NCBI RefSeq assembly: GCF_003063265.1
Contig: NZ_NERU01000011.1
Span: forward strand, 1 to 64,000
Direction of reading: 5' to 3'
Origin: Limnohabitans sp. WS1
GTDB lineage: Bacteria > Pseudomonadota > Gammaproteobacteria > Burkholderiales > Burkholderiaceae_C
Length of the DNA: 64,000 nt
Shown: piece by piece, positions 24,001-27,050 of the stretch
How the letters are laid out: each line of letters opens with the position of its first letter
Numbering within the stretch: position 1 is the first letter of the stretch
Made by a program: the position numbers and the translations under genes
Notes under the pieces: generated by a model
Database searches by the model: none
What the model saw: the letters and a program-made list of their open reading frames with translations, nothing else
What the model was told of the DNA's origin: nothing

Positions 24001-26867
24001 CAGGTGCCTATTCGGCCAGTACAGCCTTGTTCAACATGGTCGTGACCAACGTCAGTGATGCACCGATTAACACCGTACCGGCCACCAAAACCGTGACCGA
24101 AGACGTGCAGCAAGCCCTCAACGGCTTGAGTGTGAACGACCCAGACGGCAACCTCAGCACCACACAAATCAGTGTGTTGGAGGGCACGCTCAATGTGAGC
24201 TTGGCAGGGGGGGCCACCATCTCTGCAGGCACCAACGACAGCGCGACCCTCACGCTCAGTGGCACTTCGTTGCAAATCAACGCCGCACTGGCCACGGTCA
24301 AGTACACCGGGGCCAGCAACTACAACGGCGCGGATACATTCACGATGGTGTCCACCGACAGCGAGGGCTTGAAAGACACCGATGTCATGGCCATCACGGT
24401 CACGCCGGTCAATGACCAGCCGACGGTCCCAAGCAATCTTAATTACGTGACCTCCGGCATCGAAGATCAAGGCCCGCCGACCAATGGCTCTTTTGGCCAG
24501 ACGGTGGGTCAGACCGGCTTTGATGTTGATGGCAATGAGGTGGGCGTGGCTTTTGTCTCGCCGCTCCAGAGCACCACCTTTGGTACGGCTTGGTACAGTT
24601 TGGACAATGGCACAACCTGGAACAACCTGACCACCAAGTTGGCCACGGCTTCCGAGACCAACGCCTTCTTGCTCAGTAGCACGGCACGGGTGTACTTCCA
24701 AGGCAACCTCAACGCCGCTGGCACGCTGGGCACAGCAACCGTTCGCACTTGGGACGGCAGCGATGGCGGCACCTCGGGCACCTACAAAAACATCAGTGCC
24801 CTGCAAGGTGCATCGGGTGCCTATTCGACCAATACGACGTCGTTCAATATGGGGGTGACAGCCGTCAACGATGCTCCAGTGAACACCGTACCAGGCGCAC
24901 AAAGCACGAGCACGAACACAGCCAAAGTCATCACTGGCCTGGCCATTGCTGACGCGGAGGCCACGAACCCCAACGGCACACAGCTGTTCAACGTCACCCT
25001 GGCAGTTGATAAAGGAACCATCAACGTGGCCAGCGGCACTGGCGTGACCTTGACCACCAATGGCACAGCCAGCGTTAACTTGTCTGGCACCGTGGCCAAC
25101 ATCAATAGCCTGCTGGCCAGCGCCAACGCCGTGACCTACACACCAACCAGCGGCTATACCGGCACAGCCAAGCTGACGATGACCACCAGCGACAACGGCA
25201 ACTATGGAACAGGTGGCACGCTGACCGATCAGGATACGGTGGACATCAACGTCACCACTGATCCGCTGATTGCGGCGGCTTGTGCAGCAGTGTTTACCAG
25301 TTCTTCCACGGGCTGGAACGGTTCGGCTGGTCAGGTGGCTGTGGCCATTGATAACACTGCATTCGCCAATGCAACGATCAAGTTGTATGTGAACTCGACG
25401 CTTGTGCAGACGGCCACGATGAGTGCCAGCGGTAGCTACAACGGTCAATCGCCAGGCCTCTCTCCATCGCGGTTGACGGTGAACAACAACGACATTGTTC
25501 ACGGGGAGTTTGTTGTTAACGGTGTGACCTATGTCATTGGTGGAGGTATGAAATACTTGAACCCAACGTTTGCAGGCAATGGTTCTGGCACTCAGGTTGC
25601 AGTCACCTACGCCACACCTCTGGTGCTCGACCTGAACGGTGACGGCGTGCAGACCGTGGGTCTGAACGAGAGTGTGCAGTTTGACTTGACCGACAGTGGC
25701 ACGCCACAAAAGTCAAGCTGGGTGGACAAGCAAGACGGTTTGTTGGCCATGGATTTGAACGGCGACGGTCAGATCAACAGTGGTGCTGAATTGTTTGGCA
25801 GCAGCACCAAGCTGGCCGATGGTTCTGTGGCCAGCACAGGCTGGGCCGCTTTGGCGGCCTTGGACACCAACGGCGATGGCAGGATCGACGCCAGCGACGC
25901 GGGCTTTGACAAGCTGCGTGTGTGGGTTGACGCCGACGCCGACGCGGACACCGACGCAGGTGAACTCAAGACCCTGGCCCAAGTGGGTGTGACCAGCATT
26001 GATCTGGGCCACGACAACGTGGTGATGTATCAAAACGGCAACGCTTTGCAAGGCTTCTCGAAGTTCACCACTGCCGATGGCAAAACCCATGACATCGTGG
26101 ACGTGTCCTTCTTGGTCCAGCCGGTGTTGGCCGATGCAAGCGTGGCCGCCGATGTGGCTACACGGAGCAATGCAAGTGCTGGCATGACCGCTGCAAGCGA
26201 TGCAATGCTTGCAGAAGCTACAGCCGTCGACTTGCTGCCTGCCGAGATCGTGACCGAGTTCTTCAACAAGCCCTATATGCTGACCGACGAAGAGCTGGCT
26301 GCGCTGAACCCGCTGGGCCAGACCACGCAAGCTGATGACGCCAACGTGATCGAAGTGACCCTCAACGAAGTCCAGCTCATCGATGAGGCGTTCTTTGTGG
26401 GTGCGCGTCCTCTGGTCGAGCCAGCGCTGGTTGAAACCACCAACGTGGACATCACCCCCGAGGATGTGGCCGCCGCCATTGCTGTGTGCACGGGTGCTGC
26501 CGAGTCGAGCACCTACTCGCTCAGCAACGGCCAGAGCCTGGACTTGACCACCGTGCTCAAGGACATGAGCTTCAACGGCATCGTCAAGGGCTTGGAGCAA
26601 GTGGACATGGCCACCGACACCGCCGCCAACGTGGTGTCACTGACCCTGGCCGACGTGCTGAGCATGCCGCCCACCAACGGTGTGTACCAGCTGGTGTTGT
26701 CTGGCGCTGCCAACGACAAGGTGATGCTGACCGAAGGCGAGTGGACCGATACCGGCACCGTGGTCAACCAAAACGGTCACAACTACGCCGTCTACAGCGG
26801 TACCACCGACCCGTCAGCGCAACTGCTGATTGACCAGCACATGCTGCAGTCTCACCAGACCAGCTAA
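3..26867 (+). CDS. Giant RTX/BapA-like repeat adhesin, 5' end beyond window
   Basis: The frame is open from base 3 to a TAA at 26865-26867 and encodes at least 8,954 residues. The GTG at 150 is not a real start, because the bases before it encode the same repeat seen again near 1740-1920. Order by approximate residue: Ig-like units with EF-hand-like loops (1-1080); 21 Ig-like units (1080-3370); a cadherin-like and several VCBS-type domains mixed with a novel domain (3370-4155); a composite module of Ig, propeller-like, RTX-like and 'LFGP' domains three times (4160-7580); a duplicated cadherin-like pair (7735-8290); and a C-terminal region with three DxNGDG loops and a type I secretion-like end (8420-8954). 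Composition is Thr/Ala/Gly/Asp/Asn-rich and nearly Cys-free, as in extracellular calcium-binding adhesins. No secretion genes are nearby. The role in attachment or biofilm formation is inferred from architecture. The N-terminal retention or anchoring part is not visible. Confidence 0.95.
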   Translation, partial: GNATPEASDSAKRDTSNFGPVDPNVDPANADKNISIEITSDLETGGGNAVLNAAELASGKISVKVKLSADAKAGDTLVIEGTGNTAQTITLSAAQVAAKEVVTDFANVPANGTKFVATAQLSDLAKNISNKVEDFAVINTDLPGAPKVVILEDANDNSFISRAELSGAIDVKVTVPTGAVVGDTITVTDGVSAPQNFTLTQTQIDNGILTSFAAPADGATFSVSATLKATGGSTPSNAVSNPGTDSAKLDLTDFSKVDPSNPNGPNGPRISAVGVNIDTDANGLGDGIITTAELLATGSKIKVTILLPQGAAAGDTLTVNASGNSQRLITLTPADTAAQKVVITDYNSVGEGNTFEVSASIKDPAGNASPAPDAKDSAILRTVIAGAPVVVITEDSNDDGFINAAELNGAVGISISIPTAAQVGDVLKVTINGAPDNITLTAADLLAASITRQVSASNGQTVTAKAQLIAAGNQASAEGSDTAVIDTTAPNGGKAVDLSIDTDTNNDGWINRKELGADTSVKVTAKFDPALVEVGDKVTFTAADGSAPQIVTLDAASKAAGQVSVSFAAPAEGASINVKAVLKDSSGNATPEATDSAKRDTSNFGPVDPTVDPANADKNISIEITSDLEAGGGNAVLSVAELAAGKISVKVKLSADAKAGDTLVIEGTGNDAQTITLSAAQVAAKEVLTDFAKVPANGTKFVATAQLSDLAKNISNKVEDFAVINTDLPGAPKVVIQEDENDNSFVSLAELKGLVNVKVTAPAGAVAGDILTVTATTNQAVGQPQNITLTQAQIDGGVDLTYTAPADGATLTVSATLKSAASGNISNPGSDSAKFDLTDFSKVDPANPNGPRISAVGVNIDTDTNTNNNTAGGDGFITAAELTATGGKIKVTISLPAGAAVGDTLTVTASGNNQRVITLTQAQIDAQQIVITDYNSVGDSNTFEVTASIKDPAGNASPTPDAKDSAIMRTVIAGAPVVVITEDSNDDGTINVAELNGTVGVNITIPTAAKAGDTLRVTINGTPQDIVLTQAQIIASSITQELTAPANGQSLTVKAQLIAPGNQASAEGSDTAVINTTAPAGAISIDAITGDDFIAGPEKTGSATITGTVTGNFRAGDIVTVKVGADSYSAAVDASGQYSVAGVPGAQLAAFAGQQVQASILASNEAQNTATYTATPRPYTVDSNAEALKTALTLNPVTGDNILDTTEGAAASTTLTGKATGAFAAGDVVTLSVGLAGNTKTYSGTVDAAGAYSIAVSTADLKADTDTRVEARIAATVPGSAAKQTATAAQDYVVQNATNVGKITALSIDPVTPDNIINLADSTANGGQIAITGKVTGAFVVGDTVTLTVKGSPVVGSVSAIVGGQGVFSINVSAADLIADADTQIEGSVTGTGGSQASALQNYAVDTTPPAGTAITIDAITGDDFISSAEAGASVTITGSVTGEFRAGDKVTITVGGADYTGTVDAAGKYTVSGVDGSKFGPDTDQKVEAKILATDSSSNSATFSATPRAYTVDTSTEATKTALTLDPITGDNVITLAESGQANTTLTGKVTGAFAVGDIVTITLGLPSGSKTYSVAVDASGAYSLAVATADLVADSDTQVQARIAATVDGLKKTADAAQDYTVESTGTLTQTALSIAPITGDNLINLADSTANGGVTAVTGKVTGKFASGDIVTVTVNTQPYSAAVDASGNYSINVPTAQLLADSNTQIEGSVTGSGGTAASALQNYAIDTTPPSPAGTTLTIDAITGDDFLSASEAAGSVTITGAVTGEFRAGDIVTVVVDGTNYSAAVNASGKYSVTGVPGAKLKADFDNGDKAVSATILASDSSSNTATISATPRPFTLDTNTEALKTALTLEPITGDNIINTTEGAITSTTLTGKATGAFAAGDVVTLTVNDVKFSGTVNAAGVYSIAVTTTDLKADVDSKVEARIAATVPGSVAKQTAEAAQDYVVETGTTVGKLTAISLDPVTADNIINAAENTSSIAITGKVTGAFASGDTVTLMLKVGGVDKPYPGTVGADGKFSINVPAADLVADSNTTIEASVTGTGGTLANAVQNYAVDTVVPQGAISIDAITGDDFLNASEQAGNVTITGTVTGDYRAGDVVTLTVDGTGYSAAVNASGQYSVAGVPGSKLAADADKKVLATVLASDGSNNTAIYTAPLRAYTLDTNTEALKTALTLNPVAVDNVIDATEGANTLTTLTGKATGAFAAGDVVTISLGLASEVKTYSGTVDAAGNYSIAVNTADLKADTDTRVEARIAATVSSVPGAAKQTAEAAQDYVVEDGTTAGKLTAISLDSVTPDNIINAAENTGSIAITGKVTGKFASGDTVTLTLKVGGVDKPYPGTVGADGKFSINVPAADLVADSNTTIEASVTGTGGTLANALQNYAVDITPPVGTVITIDAITGDDFVTATEQSGTVTITGSVTGEFRAGDKVTITVGGTDYTGTVDAAGQYAITGVDGGKFGPDTDRKVDASILASDNSGNTLTVSAVARAYTVDSNAQALKTALTLKPITGDNIIDAAEGSATSTTLTGKATGAFAAGDVVTIRLGLADSVKTYSGTVNAAGDYSIDVSTADLKADTDSQAEASIAATVPGSAAKQTATAAQDYVVENGANIGKVTALSIDPVTPDNIINAAENTGFITITGLVTGKFAAGDTVTLTVKGAQVPGTVGADGKFSINVAAADLVADSDTQIEGSVTGTGGSKATALQNYAVDTTPPAGTIIVINAITGDDFLSATEQGGNVTVTGSVTGEFRAGDKVTINVGGTDYTGTVDASGQYSIAGVPGAQFVADFNSGDTAIDAKILASDSSNNSATFNATPRPFTLDTNTEALKTALTLDPVAGNNIIDTTEGAITSTTLTGKATGAFAAGDVVTLTVNDTKFSGTVNAAGVYSIVVTTADLKADSDTRVEARIAATVPGSAAKQTAEAAQDYVVETGTTAGKLTAISLDPVTADNIINAAENTGSIAITGKVTGAFASGDTVTLSLKVGGVDKPYQGSVNGQGVFSINVPAADLVADSNTTIEASVTGTGGTLANAVQNYAVDTTPPSPAGTTLTIDAITGDDFLTQAEQGGNVTITGSVTGEFRAGDIVTVVVDGANYSAAVDASGKYSVTGVPGSKLKADFDTGDQAVSASILASDSSSNTATISATPRPFTLDTNTEALKTALTLDPITGDNIINTTEGAVTSTTLTGKATGAFAAGDVVTLTVNDTKFSGTVDANGVYSIAVTTASLKADTDTRVEARIAATVPGSAAKQTAEAAQDYVVEDTNTAGKLTAISLDPVTADNIINSTEAAGNITVTGKVTGKFAAGDTVTLTVKGAALPGTVLADGTFSILVSGADLVADSNTQIEASVTGTGGTAANAQQNYAVVLNEAPVNTVPAATQTVAEDTQQAITGISVSDADGNLATTQISVLNGNLNVNLSGGATITAGANNSATMTLSGTQAQINAALATIQYKGAANYNGNDTLTVLSTDGQNVTDSDTVAITVTAVDDNASIGGTTTGVATEDTLANASGTVTVTDGDAGQATLQAATPASLVGTYGNFTLNASTGAWTYTLDNTKAATQALKAGQQVSDKLNVKSSDGSANQDITVTITGTNDAPVVNGNVNVNDVIFTDLLGAVVLVPGISSTVSDFLANTSYTFGSTTGTMTGNIGAISEVVPSGYFGVLVQGDTALRLGQGPANFDETASVTFNKAVGQVVIKLTGLDATSQVGFEQVIISINGQPFKLTQANLSNSVNCVDGTPVTPTFSASGALTGANRISTTITINLQDVPGGINSLAVFNDYISDGSVVGPGGVYAKITATEIPTVTPTPSKTVNDLFGPTYTDVDTGDAFRGVTITSAGQGTDGTNLGKYQYQKAGTTTWVDLPSGLTDGTAVYLAKEDAIRFVPSSTNSSAFAKPDLTARLVDNSATTAPVTGDVIDVAGVKHGGSTPYSGDTATLRVGPNTVASISGTSTGTATEDNGSQNIATGTLTVTDPDAGQATLQTPSNLAGTYGNFALNTATGVWTYTLDNTKAATQALKAGQQVFDTLTVASADGSATKPITVTITGTNDVAVISGPATGELTEDSATTVASGTLTVADVDTGEAAFATPTTLAGTYGNFTFNTATGEWTYTLDNTKAATNALNTGDTVFDTVTVKSTDGTGSQEIKVTIRGANEIVLNTAPVPNPANGLVNNPLQGQDAVTVSITDNATTNAGNFVSGGTTVAQGLVRYTLSFSGGIDAATLTEADIKVSNGTLKAGSLTRVGTTNEWTVDVQTPSSGNGATSVSVMDGVYTGANGLAGQGNSATQAYGTFAQTPSGGTLAISPNSYLSSPNNTNMLATADGGWITVYSGVYPSSYGINAQKFDSSGNLLSTSVLVSVSNLGGGTGNSLFLGMMNGPVISRLDNGGYVVAFSDSQNGGVYTQLTNSDLTPIAGSLVQVNTSPATPSGTIAWSLNIDIINRDNGNYMVVYQPNTNPGSFTSAGIVGQEYTVSGSKVGSEVQLLPSGAYDQSIEPLSNGGYVMSYSLANGSIMYQLFNSDLSKNGSAVTVFSANNTNSPLNTKTSVLADGGFVISWGQGKTGGGDKFFQRYSAAGAPVGSTVTLLSASDTLNIAGLANGGFAVTYGAAPIGSWPTTIDIYDVNSTKVGTTSYAASAASNIVALPSGGFAVSSSFGQNQIANRVFAAPGGSFLSGATAGGTDTFTGGDGADVITANGGADVIYAGAGNDTVIINADNITQLATAANMVLDGGTGINTLKVDGTGSTLDLTNATIAAKVSNFSVIDLTGTGNNTLKLNAASAKFLSGASDNALTAVNEAKLIVVNGNTGDAVQLLDPQVGGTSQWTAGPIETGLDLIAKFGAAQGFVSVQSYKAYTLAGATVYINTALSVTDFGTPTTAPAPVATAGQTVQELFGTRFTDVDGVSVANGQFKGVAITDAGTSTEQTNQGKYQWFNTTTSLWVDLAAGLTDSNAVFLAPTTLIRFQAAAGVATLNLHDLSARLVDMSGQTSTSGLTNGATTNASSNGGTTAFSGTPITLKDLGAPAAPAIVSYFDDVGSATGNNASGTTTDDAKPTLSGTAEAGSVVKLFNNNVEIGSTTTNGAGVWTYTPTADQANGLYTITAKATDASNNVSGVSNTFTYTVAAPELNAAPVANPTVVSNVFAATATAPKLTITDDVSGNATLGQAVTYTLNFSEAIADGTLTASDITLLSGGAATGTLTKVSSSQYTFTTTAPASGSGVTGITVADGSYTSAVGRAGQGNSDTQAYGTFGQNASTATGSGASITNKSTSSDKASTYLADGGWVTVASSQGRGGVYDTVATRFDAAGNAVKTVTVATGVAAGGQYPDSATTTTLSNGDVLVSWQVTKDIFVQRFDSNMNALGSTIKVSDPAETTQSKNVPSIAALPNGGAVVTWHSNNFDSPNSDGVFGQLLDAQGNRVGNTFQVNTRVLGDQTYSSVEAFNNNEFVVTWTHLNGTEKQIAGQNFNADGTKKGAEFVVVTGNSPSNPSVTVLKDNSFVVTWSELDGQGQPKIGRWQQFNSAGVALGAIKDIQTPIEVAPLVARLVDGGFVLGWDTGSAIQMQVFDASGTAVGSSTIVTPPGGSVGLFGINITGLSTGGYALSYTYGLSNGSVVATNQVFAAPGGSFLSGATAGGTDNLNGADGVDVVTANGGADRIFTGAGNDTVIINADNITQLSATNTMVLDGGSGVNALKVDGTGSTLDLTNATVLAKVNSFNSIDLTGTGNNTLKLNYAAVVALSGTSDAAGTLADESKMLVVSGNAGDTLNLVNLASWNVGAAQNAASLSAAYGSAYNFLFGKTYKAYTLNGATVFVDQAITVANVVATAANTPVAYSQAVSIESLFGPQNGSTDTAFSFTDANTAGTANATFKGVSLTNIGTATDITSKGFYQLSKDGGATWIDLKTPITGSTVEIYADKAALIRYAGATGVEAINPQDLTARMVDNSGLTGTASYNLAATGTTINASVNGGGTAFSGGNSGGVGDTVTTNLVNRAPVSSDADGVVVGDAFGAAQAGYGITSTTTDFVNNASYTFGSTTGTVTGLNGTISGTNPYFGNGTETVLRLGESNADETATISFNKPVAQVTVKFAGLNVESTTGFEAVRVFINGLPFKLSLANLSDSVSYTATGTGGAAVTPVLSADGFSITGATGLGAASSFNGTITINLNDVPGGISSFAVMNDYISTGSTNPPNGALYQIKATEMSAVATPAQSVEALFGPTYTDADFDTMRGVTITSAGTAGDLSSLGKYQYQIAGTTTWVDIPAGLNDSTSVFLAKTDLIRFVPSATNTSLVNKQDLTARLVDDSAAVAPTSGATVDVSGTKNGGSTPYSGNAVTLRVVDAGAPVANPDTAIATEAGGVGNGTVGVNPGLDSVVAKVLANDTDSNDANSTLVVSAIAKGTSGTASAVTAGTNSANGQTVVGDYGTLKIGADGSYSYTVNQNNATVQALNTGTNVSEQFTYTVKDPGGLTNKATITVTVNGANDAPVLANVLADTTGTEGLAFNWTLPAGSFADVDNATLSYSATFADGSALSTKGLSINASTGAITGTLSAGTAGSTLSIKVTATDSAGLSANDTFDVVVASLNSAPVANPSVLSNVFGTPAMAPFVTITDNQATSTVANNTAVTFKLKFNEPIKASTLSESDLSVTNGSLVVGSLAGVPGTKTIVNGVDYFTEWTVRAQTPTTGSSGTLLTLADNSYTNEMGVAGTGGVGLQTYGVQTAPAVSVGGADFSNINEDNAALKTLSTGKVVSAAGRSNNPSEPQFNNTPWLAVSGGLISTQNVANATNTGQVWDKSPDFAEVGSDGSYVLAWSSLNRGILTQRFDASGSPINPILSSPFINDGLRISTNTSAAPKVAGLGTSGAYVVTWSEGSSIKYQVVNANNSLTGNPQVTLNGDAASAASADSDPRITSIGADGSVVITWTGVDSNGDNSVFVQKLSPTGSIVGNPVVKLEANGVTTGADNSAKVTAVGNAGAYVVSWSGVDEGGDTSVYVQKFNVSGSPDGTATKLEAIGNTSSADTEPQVASTGTDGSYVVAWLGSNGTGPRVHIQQFKADGTPKGAAVSLDRGFNQTKVQLIGYGDGSYAVGWLEGEVKTRTNPNGAPGNDTTTEQNQVYIRKYSADGEQLWSGSYQDGRTVGKLTDTTFGGVYPIGATQVETDKLVIAATADGGVVFNSTLKLTGYWDRFDNTFATVFWSYTAIKQGTYGPDGATFTVTGSTAANTTYGTDFSDIITAGGGADQIYAGGNNDTVILNTDNVNSLSANNAMVVDGGTGVNFLQITNTTPGTGVTLDLTNSTVINKLSNFNSIDITGPTSTFTNNTIKLNLTSVLALSGGTDNAATSGVDESKLLVISGNSGDTAQFVNLANWSEGVTDTATNLSNTYGVSYKFTPGRSYTAYSLSGATVFVDSLMNVVTSTASVSASSVFSQAISIESLFGPQSEANDTLFSFTDANTSGTPRGDFKGVAIVAAGSSTDIGTLGRYQLSKDGGLTWTDVTGGLTDGTAIYADKTALIRYAGASGVDVIKPQNLTVRLIDNSGETGTASYNATSTGNTIDASVNGGSTAFSGGNSGGTGDTVTVNLVNRAPVSTDADGVVDNVLLPVISGATPGKTVDALFGPTFSDADFNSMRGVVITSAGTAADFTSKGQYQYSTNGGTIWLSLAAGLTDSTSVFLAKTDLIRFVPSASNTSLTNKQDLTARLVDDSAAVFPASGATVDVSGVKNGGSTPYSGTAVTLRVVMPENRAPLNSVPATQTATEDVQQALTGMSVSDADGNLSTTQISVLQGKLNVSLAGGATISAGTNDSATLTLSGTSAQINAALATANYTGASNYNGADTMTMVSTDSEGVKDTDIMAITVAPVNDQPTVYTLSGNHNALTSGIEDQGPPTSGTIGQTIASVTNMTAADRDVDGDAVGVAFVSPFQSTTFGTAWYSLDNGTTWNNLTTKLATASETNAFLLSSTARVYFEGTPNAAGTLGKASIRTWDGTDGGTSGSYKNISALQGPTGAYSASTALFNMVVTNVSDAPINTVPATKTVTEDVQQALNGLSVNDPDGNLSTTQISVLEGTLNVSLAGGATISAGTNDSATLTLSGTSLQINAALATVKYTGASNYNGADTFTMVSTDSEGLKDTDVMAITVTPVNDQPTVPSNLNYVTSGIEDQGPPTNGSFGQTVGQTGFDVDGNEVGVAFVSPLQSTTFGTAWYSLDNGTTWNNLTTKLATASETNAFLLSSTARVYFQGNLNAAGTLGTATVRTWDGSDGGTSGTYKNISALQGASGAYSTNTTSFNMGVTAVNDAPVNTVPGAQSTSTNTAKVITGLAIADAEATNPNGTQLFNVTLAVDKGTINVASGTGVTLTTNGTASVNLSGTVANINSLLASANAVTYTPTSGYTGTAKLTMTTSDNGNYGTGGTLTDQDTVDINVTTDPLIAAACAAVFTSSSTGWNGSAGQVAVAIDNTAFANATIKLYVNSTLVQTATMSASGSYNGQSPGLSPSRLTVNNNDIVHGEFVVNGVTYVIGGGMKYLNPTFAGNGSGTQVAVTYATPLVLDLNGDGVQTVGLNESVQFDLTDSGTPQKSSWVDKQDGLLAMDLNGDGQINSGAELFGSSTKLADGSVASTGWAALAALDTNGDGRIDASDAGFDKLRVWVDADADADTDAGELKTLAQVGVTSIDLGHDNVVMYQNGNALQGFSKFTTADGKTHDIVDVSFLVQPVLADASVAADVATRSNASAGMTAASDAMLAEATAVDLLPAEIVTEFFNKPYMLTDEELAALNPLGQTTQADDANVIEVTLNEVQLIDEAFFVGARPLVEPALVETTNVDITPEDVAAAIAVCTGAAESSTYSLSNGQSLDLTTVLKDMSFNGIVKGLEQVDMATDTAANVVSLTLADVLSMPPTNGVYQLVLSGAANDKVMLTEGEWTDTGTVVNQNGHNYAVYSGTTDPSAQLLIDQHMLQSHQTS
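101..3240 (+). repeat. Five-unit Ig-like super-repeat, 1,758-bp period, with EF-hand-like loops
   Basis: Within the adhesin, the segment encoding NISIEITSDLE recurs exactly 1,758 bp (586 codons) later, starting near 101 and 1859. Each period carries five units of about 110 residues; the second copy stops after four. Most units open with a loop of the form DxNxDGxIxxxEL, for example DSNDDGFINAAEL near 1190 and DSNDDGTINVAEL near 2950. This matches the 12-residue EF-hand calcium loop. In some units an Asp or the Gly is replaced. A beta-rich stretch with GDTLTV-like strands follows each loop. Confidence 0.85.
3240..10110 (+). repeat. Seven tandem A-B-C Ig-like triplets, about 985-bp period
   Basis: Unit A contains IDAITGDDF and begins near 3247, 4247, 5230, 6207, 7200, 8175 and 9168. 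Each A is followed by B (ALTLxPxTGDNII..TEG) and C (AxSLDPVTxDNIIN). Every unit has a TGxxTGxFxxGDxVTxxV core and a YSxAVxASGxYS-like strand. This gives 21 Ig-like domains in seven triplets of about 325 residues. Neighbouring triplets share long stretches of identical DNA, which suggests recent duplication or gene conversion. The unit openings look like degenerate forms of the EF-hand-like loops found further upstream. Confidence 0.88.
10110..12475 (+). other. Cadherin-like and VCBS domain block in the adhesin
   Basis: A cadherin-like domain (APVNTVPAATQTVAEDTQQA to DTVAITVTAVDD) is followed by a VCBS-type repeat (GTYGNFTLNASTGAWTYTLDN) at about 10480-10810. Two more VCBS-type repeats lie at about 11840-12160 and 12165-12470. 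Between them are a 190-residue unrecognised domain (10830-11410, visibly more AT-rich) and one 'LFGP' domain (11430-11830). VCBS repeats are common in large secreted bacterial adhesins; no more specific role can be read here. Confidence 0.8.
11430..23205 (+). repeat. LFGP domain, six dispersed copies, family not recognised
   Basis: Six copies of about 130-160 residues occur near 11430-11830, 14650-15060, 17500-17980, 18610-19015, 22270-22740 and 22790-23205. The shared pattern is LFGPxxxDxD, then (F)(K/R)GVxIT, GKYQ(Y/L), an xTWxDL strand, a GLxDxTxVxLAKxxLIRF strand, DLTARLVDxS, and a closing NGGSTxFSG or NGGSTPYSG. The copies are homologous but clearly diverged. I cannot assign this domain to a named family. 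Confidence 0.75.
12480..22740 (+). repeat. Composite module in three copies: Ig, propeller-like, RTX-like, LFGP domain
   Basis: The same order occurs three times. An Ig-like domain beginning (A)PVxNP and ending near QAYGTF starts near 12480, 15380 and 19750. A propeller-like stretch of repeated 'DGG(W/F)V(V/I)xW...(R/K)FD..G' motifs follows at about 12900-14000, 15775-16855 and 20160-21615. An RTX-like segment with nonapeptides such as GGADVIYAG and GAGNDTVII follows at about 14000-14620, 16860-17470 and 21620-22240. A domain starting with (E/S)LFGP or ELFGT closes each copy near 14670, 17520 and 22290. Extra domains are inserted between copies: an Ig domain at 15075-15375, and VCBS and dystroglycan-type cadherin-like domains at 19010-19745. 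The RTX segments probably bind calcium after export. Confidence 0.8.
23212..24870 (+). repeat. Tandem duplicated cadherin-like domain pair, about 850 bp
   Basis: Two consecutive copies begin near 23212 (APLNSVPATQTATEDVQQAL) and 24059 (APINTVPATKTVTEDVQQAL). Each has a cadherin-like domain, then a stretch with GIEDQGPPT, VGVAFVSP, WYSLDNGTTWNNL and TWDG motifs. DNA identity between copies is high by eye, and the second copy has a short deletion after GQT. The first half is homologous to the cadherin-like domain at 10110-10480. A final cadherin-like domain follows at about 24860-25260. Confidence 0.8.
25260..26864 (+). other. C-terminal calcium-loop and type I secretion region of the adhesin
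   Basis: Three Asp/Asn-Gly loops (DLNGDGVQ near 25630, DLNGDGQINSGAELFG near 25755, DTNGDGRIDASDAGFD near 25865) are followed by KLRVWVD. This layout is common at the C-terminus of secreted hemolysin-type proteins. After an acidic linker the protein ends with LTLADVL, GAANDKVMLTEGEW, a GHNYAVYSG strand and LLIDQHML. That ending resembles the uncleaved C-terminal signals of BapA/LapA-type adhesins exported by TolC-dependent type I systems. The assignment rests on motif resemblance. Confidence 0.75.
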
Positions 26868-26869
26868 AC

Positions 26870-26901
26870 AAAAAAGGGCCGCCACAAGCGGCCCTTTTTT
26901 T
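26870..26901 (+). terminator. Rho-independent terminator of the adhesin gene
   Basis: A 7-bp GC stem (GGGCCGC/GCGGCCC) with a CACAA loop lies at 26876-26894. Seven T follow at 26895-26901. It starts 8 bases after the stop codon. A run of A before the stem means it could also work weakly on the other strand. Confidence 0.93.
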
Positions 26902-26940
26902 GTCAGTCGCTGCGCGATGTTTTGTGTCTTTGTATTTGCC

Positions 26941-27022
26941 TTTGTGGGAGCCCACCCCTGTGGGCGATTGGCGTGCCATGGCGATATGCGTGAAATCGCC
27001 CACAGGGGTGGGCTCCTACAAA
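26941..27022. repeat. REP-like inverted pair (single element)
   Basis: Two inverted copies of a GTGGGAGC/GTAGGAGC-headed palindrome flank a 28-base spacer. The stem is GCCCAC/GTGGGC with a four-base loop, followed by GAT. It has the same plan as the arrays at 28247, 42483 and 44280 but a different stem sequence. It ends just before the higBA operator. Confidence 0.8.
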
Positions 27023-27027
27023 CAGGT

Positions 27028-27047
27028 GTGTATAAATTTTGATACAC
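27028..27047. promoter_or_regulatory. Candidate operator/promoter of the higBA locus
   Basis: GTGTAT and ATACAC form a 6-bp inverted repeat around an 8-base AT-rich centre. It lies just upstream of a GGAGG ribosome-binding site at 27051-27055. Type II TA operons are usually repressed by their antitoxin at such a palindrome, so HigA binding here is plausible. The right arm overlaps a -10-like GATACACT. Confidence 0.55.
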
Positions 27048-27050
27048 TGA

